Assembly: GCF_021261325.1 (NCBI RefSeq)
Contig: NZ_JAJSBI010000006.1
Location: 248,001-312,000 of the forward strand
Origin: Streptomyces guryensis
GTDB taxonomy: Bacteria; Actinomycetota; Actinomycetes; Streptomycetales; Streptomycetaceae
Direction of reading: 5' to 3'
Length of the DNA: 64,000 nt
The notes beneath the pieces are model-generated. The model was not told the DNA's origin. It did no database searches and saw only the letters and a program-made list of their open reading frames with translations. Shown in pieces: positions 1 to 9,628 of the stretch (position 1 is its first letter; each line of letters opens with the position of its first letter). A program made the position numbers and the translations under genes.

Positions 1-415
1 CCGGGGTCACCTTCGACATGTACCAGGGAAATGCGTGGTCCCATGGCGTCTCGCGCAGTGCCGTCGCCAGCTCCACTCGGCCGGCCCGCCACTCGTCCAG
101 GAGTACCGACCGCGGTTTGGCCGCTCCTGCGGCGGCGGCCCTGTCGGCGTACCCGCTGCCTTCGGCTTCCGCCCGCCCGAGCTCGGTGCCGAACGCGGCC
201 GGAGTGCGTAAGGCACTGAGCGCGTTCGCGTCCGCCCACGCGAGATGGGCTATTTGGTGGGCGACCGTCCAGCCCGGTGCCGGTGTCGGTATGGACCAGT
301 CGTCCACTGCCCTGACCAGGGCGTCGAGCTCGTCGCCCTCAGCAGCCAAGGCGGACAGGACACCGGCGTCGTCTACGTCGGGGACGGCGAGGTTGTAGTT
401 CAACATGTGCGCCAT
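1..415 (-). CDS. TIGR03084-like mycothiol-dependent isomerase-fold protein (partial, C-terminus outside window)
   Basis: The gene starts at ATG 415 behind a strong AGGAAGGAG ribosome binding site and runs off the left window edge, so about 138 N-terminal residues are visible. The protein opens MAHMLNYN, and near residue 40 has the segment APGWTVAHQIAHLAWAD, with two histidines in a helix. This is characteristic of the maleylpyruvate-isomerase N-terminal (DinB-like, metal-binding) fold, and the spacing matches the TIGR03084 group of actinobacterial proteins. Members bind a divalent metal and are presumed to use mycothiol, but most have no known substrate. The visible region looks intact. Family placement is by eye; the substrate is unknown. 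Confidence 0.75.
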   Translation of the reverse strand, partial: MAHMLNYNLAVPDVDDAGVLSALAAEGDELDALVRAVDDWSIPTPAPGWTVAHQIAHLAWADANALSALRTPAAFGTELGRAEAEGSGYADRAAAAGAAKPRSVLLDEWRAGRVELATALRETPWDHAFPWYMSKVTP

Positions 416-565
416 GGTGCCACTCCTTCCTGACCAACGGCGGAGACGAAGTGTGCAGGCAGACTCCGATGTCGCCGGAGTCTGCCCACTCGGTGGTGGA
501 GCCTGTGGCACCACGGAACCACCGTGCTTCCTCGGCGGCGGCGCAGAGCGTCGCGGGCCGGCTGG

Positions 566-1235
566 TCATGCGAGAGGCGTGACGGTTGCGATCTGCTCTC
601 CAGGCACGGCAACGCCCCGGAACGTCCTGGTCGCGGGCGGCGCCCTCCCGCCCCGCGACGAACGGCTCATCGGCCCGGAGAGATGGATCGAGGAGAACGG
701 GACAGGTAGAGCCAACTCCACATCGGAGGCAGTGAGGTTGGTGGCGGCGTCCTCGCCCGCCTGATTGCCGGAGCCGGCCTCCGACCGGTACGAGGTCTGG
801 TAGGCGTCCCGGTGGAAGGCGGAGGCGCCGGTCGCCCGGCAGGTACAGGCCCATCAGGAGGTCCTGCCCTGCGCTCACCGACATCGGGATGACATCGCTG
901 GTCAATTCCGACCCGGCGGCGGCGGTCGGGTTGCCGCGTCCGCCGAAGGTCACGGTGTGGTGGGTCCCGGGCACCGCGGCGGCGCCGCTGGACCGGACGG
1001 CCACCTCGTCCCCGCCGACGGACAGCGCTGTGGTGCCGGGCAGGTTGGACACACGGATCCGCACCCCGGAACCGGCGACGCCGGTGTGGACGACCATCCG
1101 CAGCGTCTGCCCACTGCTGGTTGGCGCCGGCGTTGCACTCCCAGATCTGCGTCGGCCTCCGGCGGCATGATTCGTGAACGTCCGCGGCAACGTTTCGCCG
1201 TCGGTGGTCACCGACCAGTGCACATCGGCTGGATC
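566..1235 (-). pseudogene. Decayed SGNH/GDSL hydrolase gene
   Basis: In one minus-strand frame the text from a tryptophan near 1213 down to LLMGLYLPG near 835 looks like the N-terminal jelly-roll region of secreted Streptomyces SGNH hydrolases (TLRMVVHTGVAGSGVRIRVS, then TVTFGGRG). Just after LYLPG the family-like reading moves to another frame (ATGASAFHRDAYQTSY, at about 830-790), which indicates a frameshift. That frame ends at a stop at 566-568 without the catalytic GNDL and DxxH blocks. No convincing start or signal peptide is present. I infer a frameshifted, 3'-truncated remnant lying between the TIGR03084-like gene and the LacI gene. Confidence 0.6.
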
Positions 1236-1350
1236 CCGTGGAACGGAGATGGGATGAAAAGGACGAGGCAGACCGCGCGGCGGCGCGGGCAGAGACGCAG
1301 ACTCGTGCTGGGCGCCACAGTGGCGCATGAAGCTGTCGGCCGGAGGGCTG

Positions 1351-2373
1351 TCAGGATGACTCCCGGACGACCAGCTCTGTGCGGAGGATGACGTGGCGCC
1401 AGGCCACGGACTCCTCCTCCATCTCCTCCAGCAGCAGCCTGATCATGGCCCGCCCCATCTGCTCCAGCGGTTGTCGCACCGTGGTCAGGCGCGGCTCGGT
1501 GCGCTGGGCCAGTGGAAAGTCGTCGAAACCGATGACTGCGACGTCCTCGGGTACCCGCCGTCCGGCCGCGCGCAGTGCGTGCAGCGCCCCGGCCGCCGTG
1601 GTGTCCGACGCAGCGAGCACCGCGTCGATCTCGGGGTGCCGTTCGAGGAGTTCCGCCATGGCGCGACGACCGCTCTCCTCCGAGAAATCACTCTCCGCAA
1701 CCCAGGACCGTGACGTCTTCAGGCCGGCCAGCGCCAACGCGTCCTGATAGCCGCGCAGTCGGCACTGCGCGACGTACATGTCCAGCGGCCCCGCAATGGT
1801 GGCGATCGCCGTACGGCCCTGTTTCAGAAGGTGGGATACGGCATTTCGGGCGCCGCCCACGTTGTCGGCGTCGACGTAGCTCACATACTCGTCGCCCGAG
1901 CGGCGCCCCAGCAGCACGGTCGGCAACCGTGCCTCGGCAAGCATGTCCGGCAGCCTGTCGTCCGCGTGCACCGACATCAGCAGGACGCCGTCGACCCGGC
2001 CGCCGCGCGCGTACTCCAGGAAGCGCTGCCGTTCGGTCTCCGAGCGGACCAGGGTCAGCATCAGCTGCATCCCGGTGTCCGCCAGGGCATCGCCGAGTGA
2101 GCGGACGATCTCCGAGAAGAACGGCTCCGCGAACTGCCTCCAGTCCGGCTCCGTCAGTACGAGGGCCACTGCGTCCGCACTCCGCCCGGCCAGGGACCGG
2201 GCCGCGAGATTGGGCACGTACCCGAGTTCTTCGATGGCTCGCTGCACGGCCCGGCGCGTCGACTCCTTCACGCCGGCCGCGTTGTTGATGACCCGGGAAA
2301 CCGTGCCCCGTCCCACCCCGGCGTGGGCGGCCACCTCTTCCAGAGTCGGCGCTCCAGGTCGTCGCCCGGCCAT
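1351..2373 (-). CDS. LacI-family repressor, CebR-like (cellulose/cello-oligosaccharide regulator)
   Basis: The protein has 340 aa. I chose ATG 2373 because GGGGGAGG lies 5 bases before it; an upstream GTG in frame is also open. Residues 8-55 form the LacI helix-turn-helix (PTLEEVAAHAGVGRGTVSRV), followed by a periplasmic-binding-protein-like effector domain containing VDGVLLMSVHADD and DVAVIGFDDFPLA. CebR homologues bind cellobiose or cellotriose and repress cellulase and cellobiose-uptake genes at TGGGAGCGCTCCCA. That exact box occurs upstream of the GH12 and GH48 genes in this window. Local control of the cellulases is therefore a strong inference. No cellobiose ABC transporter is beside it, so it may be a paralogue of the main CebR. 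Confidence 0.85.
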   Translation of the reverse strand: MAGRRPGAPTLEEVAAHAGVGRGTVSRVINNAAGVKESTRRAVQRAIEELGYVPNLAARSLAGRSADAVALVLTEPDWRQFAEPFFSEIVRSLGDALADTGMQLMLTLVRSETERQRFLEYARGGRVDGVLLMSVHADDRLPDMLAEARLPTVLLGRRSGDEYVSYVDADNVGGARNAVSHLLKQGRTAIATIAGPLDMYVAQCRLRGYQDALALAGLKTSRSWVAESDFSEESGRRAMAELLERHPEIDAVLAASDTTAAGALHALRAAGRRVPEDVAVIGFDDFPLAQRTEPRLTTVRQPLEQMGRAMIRLLLEEMEEESVAWRHVILRTELVVRESS

Positions 2374-2598
2374 GACCACCTCCCCCACCCGCTGAGATCA
2401 CCGATCTTACGGGGCAGAGGAACCGGGCACATGCCTTCCGCACATGATCGGCCGGGCTCGGCGCGAAGGAAATGTCTCGATAGTGACGGCCCGCTGCGGC
2501 AGAGCCCGCCGAAACCCGGGAAGAGACCGCGGACCCACCCAGCCGAGCAGAAGTGCCAGCCGGATGGATCCGCGGTGCCAGGTGCACGCGGTCGGACG

Positions 2599-2626
2599 CT
2601 GACAGGCCTTCAGGGCGGCCCGTCAG
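2599..2626 (-). terminator. Hairpin after the GH12 gene
   Basis: Ten-base arms CTGACAGGCC and GGCCCGTCAG pair at nine of ten positions around an 8-base loop, about 20 bases beyond the GH12 stop codon. There is no T-run, as is common in Streptomyces. Confidence 0.55.
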
Positions 2627-2645
2627 ACTGCCCGTCCGGGTGCCC

Positions 2646-3779
2646 TCACGCGGTGGTGCAGGACGTGCCGTTCAGGCTGAATGCGGCTGGTTTGGCGAAG
2701 CCGCCGTCATAGGTGCCCTGGAACCCGAAGGAGACCTGGCCGCCCGGTGCGATGGACGCGTTGTAGGCCATACCGCCGGCCGTCACAGCTCCCGACGAGG
2801 GTGAGATCTCGGCACTCCACGCGCTCGTGACCTTCTGCCCGGGCGGCAACGTGAACGCGAGTTTCCAGGCATCGACGGGCGACGAGCCCGTGTTGGTCAC
2901 GGTGACGTCCGCCGTGAACCCTCCCTGCCAGACGTTTGTGCCGTAGGCCACCTTGCAGGCTGACGAGCCACCCGTACCGCCACCCGTACCGCCGCCGGTG
3001 CCGCCGAGGTTCACACTGGACGAGAACGAGGTGACCGCCAGTCCCGCGCCGTTCTGCCAGGGCTCGAAGCCTGCCTGAATGCTCGTCAGGTACCAGTTGT
3101 CCTGCGCGAGTCCGCGGGAGACGGCCTGCCGGACGAAGTCCATCACGTCGAAGTTCCAGCTGTCGATCGCCGACGGCGCGACGAAGGACAGGACGTCGTT
3201 GGAGCCGTTGTTGCCGGACCACACCTGCCACGACCGCCCGGCGAGGGTGGTGCTGCCGGTCTGCGAGCCGACCGGCTGCACGCCTCCCACATGGTTGAAC
3301 CAGATCATGATCTCGGTGCGGTTCACGCCGTCGGTGCGGGGCGTCGGGTCCAGCCAGATGTCGTACGCGGCGTCGTAGGCCGCACCGCTCACGTAGCTGT
3401 AGGAGATGCCCGAGGGCGCGCTCGCGATGGAGCTGAGCCGGGCCGGGAGGTTCGTGCCGGGTGAGCAGTTGGTGTAGTGGCAGCCGTTGTACACGGACGG
3501 GTACGACTTCGGCGCGCCGTTCGTCGGAACCGAGCCGTCGGCCTGGGCGATGCGGAAGCCGGAGTCCGTGACCGTGATGCACTGAGTGGCGCTGGTGCCC
3601 CAGCGGTTGTTCTGGACGACGTATCGGCCCTGGATCGTGGTCGCGCCGAACGGTTCGCAGATGGTCGTGTCGGCGTGCGACGCCGGAGCGGCGACAATCA
3701 GCGCCGCCAGCGCGACGAGTGACGCGAGCAGCGCGGCGAACAGTGTTTGCGGCCTGCCCTGCTTCTTCAACTGTTGCAT
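2646..3779 (-). CDS. Secreted endo-beta-1,4-glucanase, GH12 with C-terminal CBM2
   Basis: The 377-aa protein starts at ATG 3779 behind GGAGG. Residues 1-36 are a signal peptide with predicted cleavage at ASHA/DT. The GH12 catalytic domain (about 37-262) carries both expected glutamates: the nucleophile in NRTEIMIWFNH and the acid/base in GFEPWQNGAG. A Gly/Thr linker (about 263-278) leads to a family 2 cellulose-binding module with the usual terminal cysteine pair (ACKVAYG to NGTSCTTA). It should cleave internal beta-1,4 links of cellulose or mixed-linkage glucan outside the cell. It is transcribed alone from a promoter region holding a perfect CebR-type box at 3830-3843. It resembles Streptomyces CelB-type enzymes. 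Confidence 0.93.
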   Translation of the reverse strand: MQQLKKQGRPQTLFAALLASLVALAALIVAAPASHADTTICEPFGATTIQGRYVVQNNRWGTSATQCITVTDSGFRIAQADGSVPTNGAPKSYPSVYNGCHYTNCSPGTNLPARLSSIASAPSGISYSYVSGAAYDAAYDIWLDPTPRTDGVNRTEIMIWFNHVGGVQPVGSQTGSTTLAGRSWQVWSGNNGSNDVLSFVAPSAIDSWNFDVMDFVRQAVSRGLAQDNWYLTSIQAGFEPWQNGAGLAVTSFSSSVNLGGTGGGTGGGTGGSSACKVAYGTNVWQGGFTADVTVTNTGSSPVDAWKLAFTLPPGQKVTSAWSAEISPSSGAVTAGGMAYNASIAPGGQVSFGFQGTYDGGFAKPAAFSLNGTSCTTA

Positions 3780-3820
3780 GCGGATCCTCCGCTGGGATGT
3801 GTGGGGAGCAGCGAGAGCGT

Positions 3821-3852
3821 CCCGCCCTTTGGGAGCGCTCCCAAAGGGCGGG
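3821..3852. promoter_or_regulatory. CebR-type operator inside a perfect 32-bp palindrome
   Basis: TGGGAGCGCTCCCA occupies 3830-3843, about 45 bases before the GH12 start. The symmetry extends without a mismatch to 32 bases: the left half from 3821 begins CCCGCCCTTTGGGAGC, and the right half is its exact reverse complement. The 14-bp centre is the known CebR recognition sequence. The longer dyad is unusual and could also fold as a hairpin in the GH12 leader. Confidence 0.85.
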
Positions 3853-3929
3853 TTTCCGGAGAGCGTGATGATCATGCTCCTGACAAATGCCGGGCGGCCC
3901 CCTGCGCGGTCGAAGACCGCCCGGCCGGT

Positions 3930-3954
3930 GACCCCGTCTCCCTGCGACGGGGTC
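3930..3954 (-). terminator. Hairpin after the GH48 gene
   Basis: GACCCCGTC and GACGGGGTC form a perfect 9-bp stem with a 7-base loop, 25 bases past the GH48 stop. A second GC-rich hairpin (GCCGGGCGG / CCGCCCGGC) follows at about 3889-3925. Confidence 0.65.
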
Positions 3955-3978
3955 GCGTACGCGGACTTCAGCGGGGGC

Positions 3979-6897
3979 TTATTCGAGGAGTTCCGCGTAC
4001 GAGCCCATGGCCAGGGCGATGTCCGCCTGGGCCCAGAACCGGTGATAGGTGAAGACGGGCGCGGCGCCGCCCTTGAGGTAGGCCTCGATCTTCGACCAGG
4101 CAGGGTCGTTCTTGTAGAACGACCGCAGCGAGGCAAACGTCGACGAGGAGTTGATCGCGTCGCCGTTCGGCATCGTGCCGCTGAAGCCGCTCGGCACGTA
4201 CACGTTGTCGTTGAACCTGCTGTAGTCGCTGCGGGTCTCGGGGACAGCGATGCCCAGGCTGTCCTGGTAGTTGTTCCACATGCCGTCCAGCAGCGCCTTG
4301 GCCGTCGACCTGGCCGTGGCGTCACCGGACTTGGCGCCGTAGTACGTCAGGACCTTGGCGTACGCGGCGGCCACACCGACGTCGTTCGTGTAGTCCGCGA
4401 CGGTGACGTGCAGCCCGCTGTTGGTGCCGGGATTCGACGCGTTCCAGGTGTCGGGCTGGCCGGACCAGTGGAGGGTGGAGGGGATCTGGTAGGTGCCGTC
4501 CGGGTTGATCGTGGTCTTGGACAGCGCCCATTTGACCCACTTGTCGAGGACCGCCTTGGCCTGGGCGTTGCCCGTCTGCTGGTAGAGCTCGGCGACCCGC
4601 TCCATCGACCAGGCCTGGAAGCCGAACCACTGGTTGGACGGCGGGTCGTGGTAGACCGGCTGCTCGTCGTAGTACATGCCGTAGAAAGTCGACGTACCGG
4701 CCGGCGGGGTCGCGTAACGGCCCGCCCAGCTGTTCGTCGCGCCGCCCGCGATGGCACCCTCGGACGACTGCAGCCACTGGTAGAACTCCAGCTGACGGCT
4801 CAGCGACTTGGACCAGTCCCCCGCGGCAGTCGCCGACTTGGGCTTCAGGTCGGCGTCGGAGCTGAGCGCGTACGCGGCGAGCGGGTTCTGGTAGCCGCTG
4901 TGGGAGTAACTGGATCCGATCCGCCAGGCCCATCCCCCGCTCGTGTCGTTCGAGCCGCCCCAGGCGTAGTACCAGGACAGCAGGTAATGCGAGGCGTCCT
5001 TGCCGGTCCCGGCCGGGCAGGTCGACGGACCGACACAGTTGCCGATCTTCTTGAAGTACTTGTCGTACATGGCGTAGCGCAGGTAGTCGCCCATCTTCGC
5101 GGCCTTGCCGACGGTCGCGGAGACGTCACTGCCCTTGCCCTGCTGCTTCGCCCACACGTCGGCCCAGTACGCGGCCTGCACCGCACGCGCGTCGGCGTCC
5201 GGGGCGTCCGTGTACTTCCACTGCTTGGCGTACGACGAGTCGCCGGTGAACAGGTCCAGGTACCCGTTCGTACCGCCGTACTTGAAGGCGTCGCAGGTCG
5301 GCTGCGGCACCGTCTCCCACACCGACTCCTGCGGCCCGCGCTGGAAGGTGTTGATGTAGGACGGTCCCTTCGCCGTGGGGCCGCCCTCGCAGGTCCCGCC
5401 CGGCGTGTCGCCGTAGCCGTACGTGTTGTCGACGTCCTCCAGCCAGTGCATGCCGTACACGTCGTCCGTGTTGTACGTCGACTTCAGTTCACCGGCGAGC
5501 GGGTCCGAACCGACCGGCACGGACTGGTCCAGCTTGGTCGGATACTCGTTCGGCGTGTCCGCCTCCGGCGCGTAGGTCGCGGGCTTGGACGGGTTGTAGA
5601 AGGAGTTGGTCGGCTGGTCGGCGTGGGTGGGGATCATGTACTTCTCCATGAGCGTCCACGCGCCGTTGAACTTGGACCAGTCACCGGTGACCTTGCCGTA
5701 CATCGCCTGCAGCCACAGCAGGTAGCTGTAGGCCTCCGACGTGGTCTCGTGGCCCTGGTCCGGGGCCTCGACGATCAGCGTCTCGACCGAGTGGTAGGGG
5801 ATGCCCTCCGGTGAGAAGTAGCCGTTCGCCGGGTTGGTGATCTTCCCGTAGAGATCCAGGAAACGGGCGTCGTACGCCTTCTGCGCGGCCAGTTCCGTCA
5901 CCGTGACCGTCGCCTTGGAGTAGCCAGTCGCCGAGGCGGTGAAGGTCGCCGCCCCCGTCCCCGAGGAGCCGGCCGTCACGGTCACCGTCTGCGCGGTGTT
6001 CCAGTTGGACGGTGTGAAGGTCAGCGACGAACCGTTGGTCACGGACAAGCCTGAGTTGCCGTCGGTACGGGCCGTGCTGACGGTGACGTCGGCACTCGGC
6101 TGTGTCGACAGCTTCACCGTGAATGTGCCCGACTTGCCCTGCTGGACGCCCAGTTGACTCGGTGTGGCCACCAGTGCGGGGCCCGAGGCCACCGTGATGC
6201 CGACTGGGGTCGACACGGCAGAGGCCCCCAGGCTGTCGTATGCCTTCGCCACCAGCGAATGGCTGCCCACGGACAGACTTGAGGCCGAGAGCGAGTACGG
6301 CGCGCTGGTGTCGGTGCCCAGCAGCGTGGTGTCGTCGTAGAACTCGACCTTGCTGATCGTTGCGTTGTCGGCCGCGGCGGCGGTGGCCGCGAGCGGGACC
6401 GCGTCGCCCTGCGAGTAGACCGCGCCCGGTTTCGGGCTGGTCAGCACGGTGACCGGCGGCTGATGCGCGCCGGCGCAGGTGGTGCCGTTGATCACGAAGC
6501 TGGTGGGGGCCGTGTTGGTGCCGCTGTAGCTGAACTGCGCACCGGTGGAGACCGCGGCGCCCGCGGCGATCGTGCCGTTGTAGCCGACGTCCTTCACGGT
6601 GACCGACTGGCCCGACTGGGACCAGGTGCCGTTCCAGCCGTTGCTGAGCTTCTGGTTGCCCGAGTAGCTGTAGGTCAGCGTCCAGCCGTTGATGGTGTCG
6701 GTTCCGCGGTTGGTGATGGTGAGGTCGGCGGTGAAGCCGGAACCCCAGTCGTTGGTCTTGTAGTCGACGCTGCACTGGACACCCGCCGCCTGAGCGGGCG
6801 TTGAGCTGGCGGCGAGCATCGACAGGGGTAGTGCGAACGCGGCCGCGACGGCGGTCCACAGCCGTCGTACAGCTCTGCGCTTGCGTCCGGGATCCAT
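3979..6897 (-). CDS. Secreted processive cellulase, CBM2 - Ig-like domains - GH48
   Basis: The protein has 972 aa from ATG 6897, which follows AAGGAGG by 9 bases; a longer frame upstream lacks a good site. A signal peptide (about 1-37, TPAQA/AG) is followed by CBM2 (about 38-140), an Ig-like domain with [19 protein letters not shown], and a second beta-rich module. The GH48 domain runs from about residue 337 to the end. It contains the family segments [20 protein letters not shown] and [16 protein letters not shown], the latter holding the general acid glutamate. GH48 enzymes release cellobiose from the reducing end of cellulose chains and work with GH6 enzymes, one of which is encoded divergently next door. 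A perfect CebR box lies about 55 bases upstream. Confidence 0.94.
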   Translation of the reverse strand: MDPGRKRRAVRRLWTAVAAAFALPLSMLAASSTPAQAAGVQCSVDYKTNDWGSGFTADLTITNRGTDTINGWTLTYSYSGNQKLSNGWNGTWSQSGQSVTVKDVGYNGTIAAGAAVSTGAQFSYSGTNTAPTSFVINGTTCAGAHQPPVTVLTSPKPGAVYSQGDAVPLAATAAAADNATISKVEFYDDTTLLGTDTSAPYSLSASSLSVGSHSLVAKAYDSLGASAVSTPVGITVASGPALVATPSQLGVQQGKSGTFTVKLSTQPSADVTVSTARTDGNSGLSVTNGSSLTFTPSNWNTAQTVTVTAGSSGTGAATFTASATGYSKATVTVTELAAQKAYDARFLDLYGKITNPANGYFSPEGIPYHSVETLIVEAPDQGHETTSEAYSYLLWLQAMYGKVTGDWSKFNGAWTLMEKYMIPTHADQPTNSFYNPSKPATYAPEADTPNEYPTKLDQSVPVGSDPLAGELKSTYNTDDVYGMHWLEDVDNTYGYGDTPGGTCEGGPTAKGPSYINTFQRGPQESVWETVPQPTCDAFKYGGTNGYLDLFTGDSSYAKQWKYTDAPDADARAVQAAYWADVWAKQQGKGSDVSATVGKAAKMGDYLRYAMYDKYFKKIGNCVGPSTCPAGTGKDASHYLLSWYYAWGGSNDTSGGWAWRIGSSYSHSGYQNPLAAYALSSDADLKPKSATAAGDWSKSLSRQLEFYQWLQSSEGAIAGGATNSWAGRYATPPAGTSTFYGMYYDEQPVYHDPPSNQWFGFQAWSMERVAELYQQTGNAQAKAVLDKWVKWALSKTTINPDGTYQIPSTLHWSGQPDTWNASNPGTNSGLHVTVADYTNDVGVAAAYAKVLTYYGAKSGDATARSTAKALLDGMWNNYQDSLGIAVPETRSDYSRFNDNVYVPSGFSGTMPNGDAINSSSTFASLRSFYKNDPAWSKIEAYLKGGAAPVFTYHRFWAQADIALAMGSYAELLE

Positions 6898-6951
6898 GGT
6901 TCTGGTCCTCCTTGCGGATTGCGGCTCGGTGGGGGTCAAGGCTTGAACCAG

Positions 6952-6965
6952 TGGGAGCGCTCCCA
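6952..6965. promoter_or_regulatory. CebR-type operator of the GH48 gene
   Basis: TGGGAGCGCTCCCA is present exactly, 55 bases before the GH48 start codon, in the 257-bp divergent region shared with the decayed cellulase and GH6 genes. Confidence 0.85.
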
Positions 6966-7093
6966 TAGTGGGGACGGCGGCCGATGCCGTCAAGACGTTG
7001 AGAAGTTGAATCGTTTTGACCTGAACCTGCCGAAGAAATTAAGCAACACCCCTGTGAAAACAGTTCGGTTGGCGCTAGCTTCATCGGCACCAG

Positions 7094-7107
7094 TGGGAGC
7101 GGTTCCA
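7094..7107. promoter_or_regulatory. Variant CebR-type operator facing the GH6 side
   Basis: TGGGAGCGGTTCCA matches the 14-bp CebR box at 12 of 14 positions. It lies about 50 bases before the start of the decayed cellulase frame and about 420 bases before the GH6 start. It is the only such box seen between GH48 and GH6. Confidence 0.65.
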
Positions 7108-7154
7108 TCAGTCGACGCGGCCGTCACGGCGCGCCAAGCTGCAAGGAGTCGCTC

Positions 7155-7495
7155 ATGCGACACCCCCCGCGTTCACTACTTTCGGCCGACGCCGGTGCGG
7201 TAGCGCTCGTCTCGACGAGCACGGTCCTCCTGGCGAACTCGGCCCGGGGAGCCACCCCCGCCGACAACCAGGAGGCCACGGCGGGCAGTTGGCAACTCGC
7301 CTTCGGCTTCGTCGCCGGCCAGAAGGTCACCCAGGGTTCAGGAAGTGGTTCGACGACCGGGCCCCGTCCTGTCCGGGCTGGATCCGGAACACCTGGGACT
7401 GCTCCTTTGGGCCGTCCCTGATCTCCACCTACGACGGCACGCCCACCGCGTACGGCAGCGGCCTGCGCCACACCTGCGCGCCCTCGATCCGTGAT
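7155..7495 (+). pseudogene. Remnant of a secreted CBM2 cellulase
   Basis: A frame starting at ATG 7155, with a GGAG-like site, encodes a degenerate signal peptide and then WQLAFGFVAGQKVTQG, which looks like the middle strand region of CBM2. A +1 shift near 7335 enters a frame reading WIRNTWDCSFGPSLISTYDG and TPTAYGSGLR. That resembles the C-terminal end of Streptomyces cellulases (GH5-like YDGTPTAYG...GLRDHL). The catalytic middle is missing. I infer an internally deleted, frameshifted cellulase gene that kept its promoter side, including the variant CebR box. It now forms a long leader to the GH6 gene. Confidence 0.55.
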
Positions 7496-7525
7496 CACCA
7501 TCCGAAGGAGAAGGAACCCGCACTC

Positions 7526-9253
7526 ATGAGCCGTACCAGAATGTCACTCGTAGCCGCCCTGGCGCTGGTCGCCGGCACCTCGGGCACGGCACTCCTCACG
7601 TCACCGGCCGGTGCCGCCACCGCCTCGGTGCCCTGCACCGTGGACTACAAGGTGCAAAACCAGTGGGACACCGGCTTCACGACTGCCGTCACAGTCACCA
7701 ACAACGGCTCTGCGAAGTCGAGTTGGTCACTGAAGTGGTCGTATGCCGGCAACCAGCAGATCACCAACGGCTGGAACGCGAAGATCGCGCAGAGCGGTGC
7801 CGCCGTCACGGCGACCAACGAGAGCTACAACGGCTCCCTGGCCAACGGCGGTTCGGTCAGCTTCGGGTTCCAGGGCTCCTACAGCGGCACCAACGCCATC
7901 CCGGCCACCTTCACCCTCGACGGCGTCACCTGCAATGTCGACGACGGCGGCGGCACCGGTGGGGGCACGGGCGGTGGCGGCGGGGGCGGCGGCACCGACG
8001 GCCGGGCCGACAACCCCTATGCCGGGGCCAAGGTGTACGTGAATCCCGAGTGGTCGGCCAAGGCGGCGGCGGAACCGGGCGGCAGCCGGATCGCCAACCA
8101 GCCCACCGCCGTCTGGCTCGACCGCATCGCCGCCATCAACGGAGTGGACGGCGGCATGGGGCTGCGCGCCCACCTCGACGAGGCACTGAAGCAGAAGGGC
8201 TCCGGCGACCTGGTCGTCCAGTTGGTCATCTACGACCTGCCGGGCCGCGACTGCGCCGCGCTCGCCTCCAACGGCGAACTCGGCCCGAACGACCTCGACA
8301 AGTACAAGAGCCAGTACATCGACCCGATCGCCTCGATCATCTCCGACCCGAAGTACGCGGGCCTGCGGATCGCCACGGTCATCGAACCCGACTCGCTGCC
8401 CAACCTGGTCACCAACGCCGGCGGCACCCCCACCACCACCGACGCCTGCGTGACCATGAAGAGCAACGGCAACTACGAGAAGGGCGTCTCCTACGCCCTG
8501 GACAAACTCGGCGCCATCCCCAACGTCTACAACTACATCGACGCCGGCCACCACGGCTGGCTCGGCTGGGACAGCAACCTGGGCCCGGCCGTACAGGAGT
8601 TCGCCAAGGTCGCCACCACCAACGGCGCGAACATGAACGACGTGACCGGCTTCATCGTCAACACAGCCAACTACAGCCCCGTCAAGGAGCCCAACTTCAA
8701 GGTCACCGACACGGTCAACGGGCAGACCGTGCGCCAGTCGAAGTGGGTCGACTGGAACCAGTACGTGGACGAGCAGTCGTTCGCACTCGGACTGCGGGAC
8801 AAACTGGTCGCCGCCGGGTTCAACTCCAGCCTCGGCATGCTGATCGACACCTCGCGCGACGGCTGGGGCGGCTCCGCCCGGCCCACCGGTCCCGGCCCGA
8901 CGACGTCCGTCGACGACTACGTCAACGGCAGCCGCATCGACCGGCGAATCCACGCCGGGAACTGGTGCAACCAGAGCGGTGCCGGACTCGGCGAACGGCC
9001 CACCGCGGCCCCGGCCGCCGGGATCGACGCCTACGTGTGGGTCAAGCCGCCGGGCGAGTCCGACGGCTCCAGCTCCGCCGTCTCCAACGACGAGGGCAAG
9101 GGCTTCGACCGCATGTGCGACCCCACCTACGGCGGCAACACCCGCAACGGCAACAACCCGACCGGCGCCCTGCCGAACGCACCGCTGGCGGGTCACTGGT
9201 TCTCCGCCCAGTTCCAGCAGCTCATGCAGAACGCCTACCCGCCCCTGCCGTAA
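7526..9253 (+). CDS. Secreted cellobiohydrolase, CBM2 - GH6
   Basis: The protein has 575 aa from ATG 7526, with GAAGGAGAAGGA upstream; the open frame to 7289 is remnant sequence. It has a signal peptide (about 1-33, GAA/TASVPC), CBM2 (about 35-140, typical NQQITNGWNAKI), a glycine-rich linker (about 141-160), then a GH6 domain to the end. The acid aspartate sits in IYDLPGRDCAALASNGELG, and IATVIEPDSLPNLV and YIDAGHHGWLGWDSN are GH6 signatures. GH6 cellobiohydrolases release cellobiose from the non-reducing end and complement GH48. Transcription probably begins upstream of the decayed cellulase, since no closer promoter box is visible. Confidence 0.94.
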   Translation: MSRTRMSLVAALALVAGTSGTALLTSPAGAATASVPCTVDYKVQNQWDTGFTTAVTVTNNGSAKSSWSLKWSYAGNQQITNGWNAKIAQSGAAVTATNESYNGSLANGGSVSFGFQGSYSGTNAIPATFTLDGVTCNVDDGGGTGGGTGGGGGGGGTDGRADNPYAGAKVYVNPEWSAKAAAEPGGSRIANQPTAVWLDRIAAINGVDGGMGLRAHLDEALKQKGSGDLVVQLVIYDLPGRDCAALASNGELGPNDLDKYKSQYIDPIASIISDPKYAGLRIATVIEPDSLPNLVTNAGGTPTTTDACVTMKSNGNYEKGVSYALDKLGAIPNVYNYIDAGHHGWLGWDSNLGPAVQEFAKVATTNGANMNDVTGFIVNTANYSPVKEPNFKVTDTVNGQTVRQSKWVDWNQYVDEQSFALGLRDKLVAAGFNSSLGMLIDTSRDGWGGSARPTGPGPTTSVDDYVNGSRIDRRIHAGNWCNQSGAGLGERPTAAPAAGIDAYVWVKPPGESDGSSSAVSNDEGKGFDRMCDPTYGGNTRNGNNPTGALPNAPLAGHWFSAQFQQLMQNAYPPLP

Positions 9254-9274
9254 CCCTTTGAGACGGTGAGTACC

Positions 9275-9309
9275 CGCCGGGGCCGGTCATCAAGGGACCG
9301 GCCCCGGCG
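9275..9309 (+). terminator. Strong terminator after GH6
   Basis: Perfect 14-bp arms CGCCGGGGCCGGTC and GACCGGCCCCGGCG are separated by 7 bases, 21 bases after the GH6 stop. In the rest of the 9254-9628 gap I see only the promoter/operator at its right end. Confidence 0.85.
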
Positions 9310-9591
9310 CAGGGGCCCGGGATCGTCCCGGTGTCAGGGATGCTCGGCGGGCAGCGCTCACCTCGCCGGACAGAGTGGCGGTCCACTCGCCTGGCCATCG
9401 CGGACAAGTTCCGATTCATCCGGCCGGGGAACTCTGCCGGACCAGTCAGTCCGGGCTCAATCACCATCGTCCATCCCTGACCGCGAGGTCGGGACTCCCC
9501 CTCCGGCCGGACAAGCCACAAGGACGAGTACCGGCCCGGCGAACCCCGCCGGACTGCTGCCTCCTCGGCCGTGCCGCGCATCGGCTTCCGC

Positions 9592-9626
9592 TTGACAGAA
9601 CCCGCTTATCGGTAACACTGTAACCA
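9592..9626 (+). promoter_or_regulatory. Promoter with overlapping operator-like dyad for the hydrolase operon
   Basis: TTGACA (9592-9597) is followed 15-16 bases later by TAACACT, a plausible -10 element. The -10 lies in the dyad GGTAACA-C-TGTAACC (9611-9625), which is symmetric except for one pair. The ATG at 9629 is about 8-10 bases below the -10, so the message may be nearly leaderless. The TetR-family gene at the end of this operon is the natural candidate to bind here; this is inference. Confidence 0.5.
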
Positions 9627-9628
9627 TT

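Noticed and set aside
3586..5814. A 742-codon plus-strand frame opposite the GH48 gene
   Set aside because: Shadow frame. The minus-strand GH48 protein is unmistakable and the plus frame has no motif.
7289..7525. A 79-residue N-terminal extension of the GH6 cellulase
   Set aside because: The extension is remnant cellulase sequence. A normal signal peptide starts at ATG 7526 with its own ribosome binding site.
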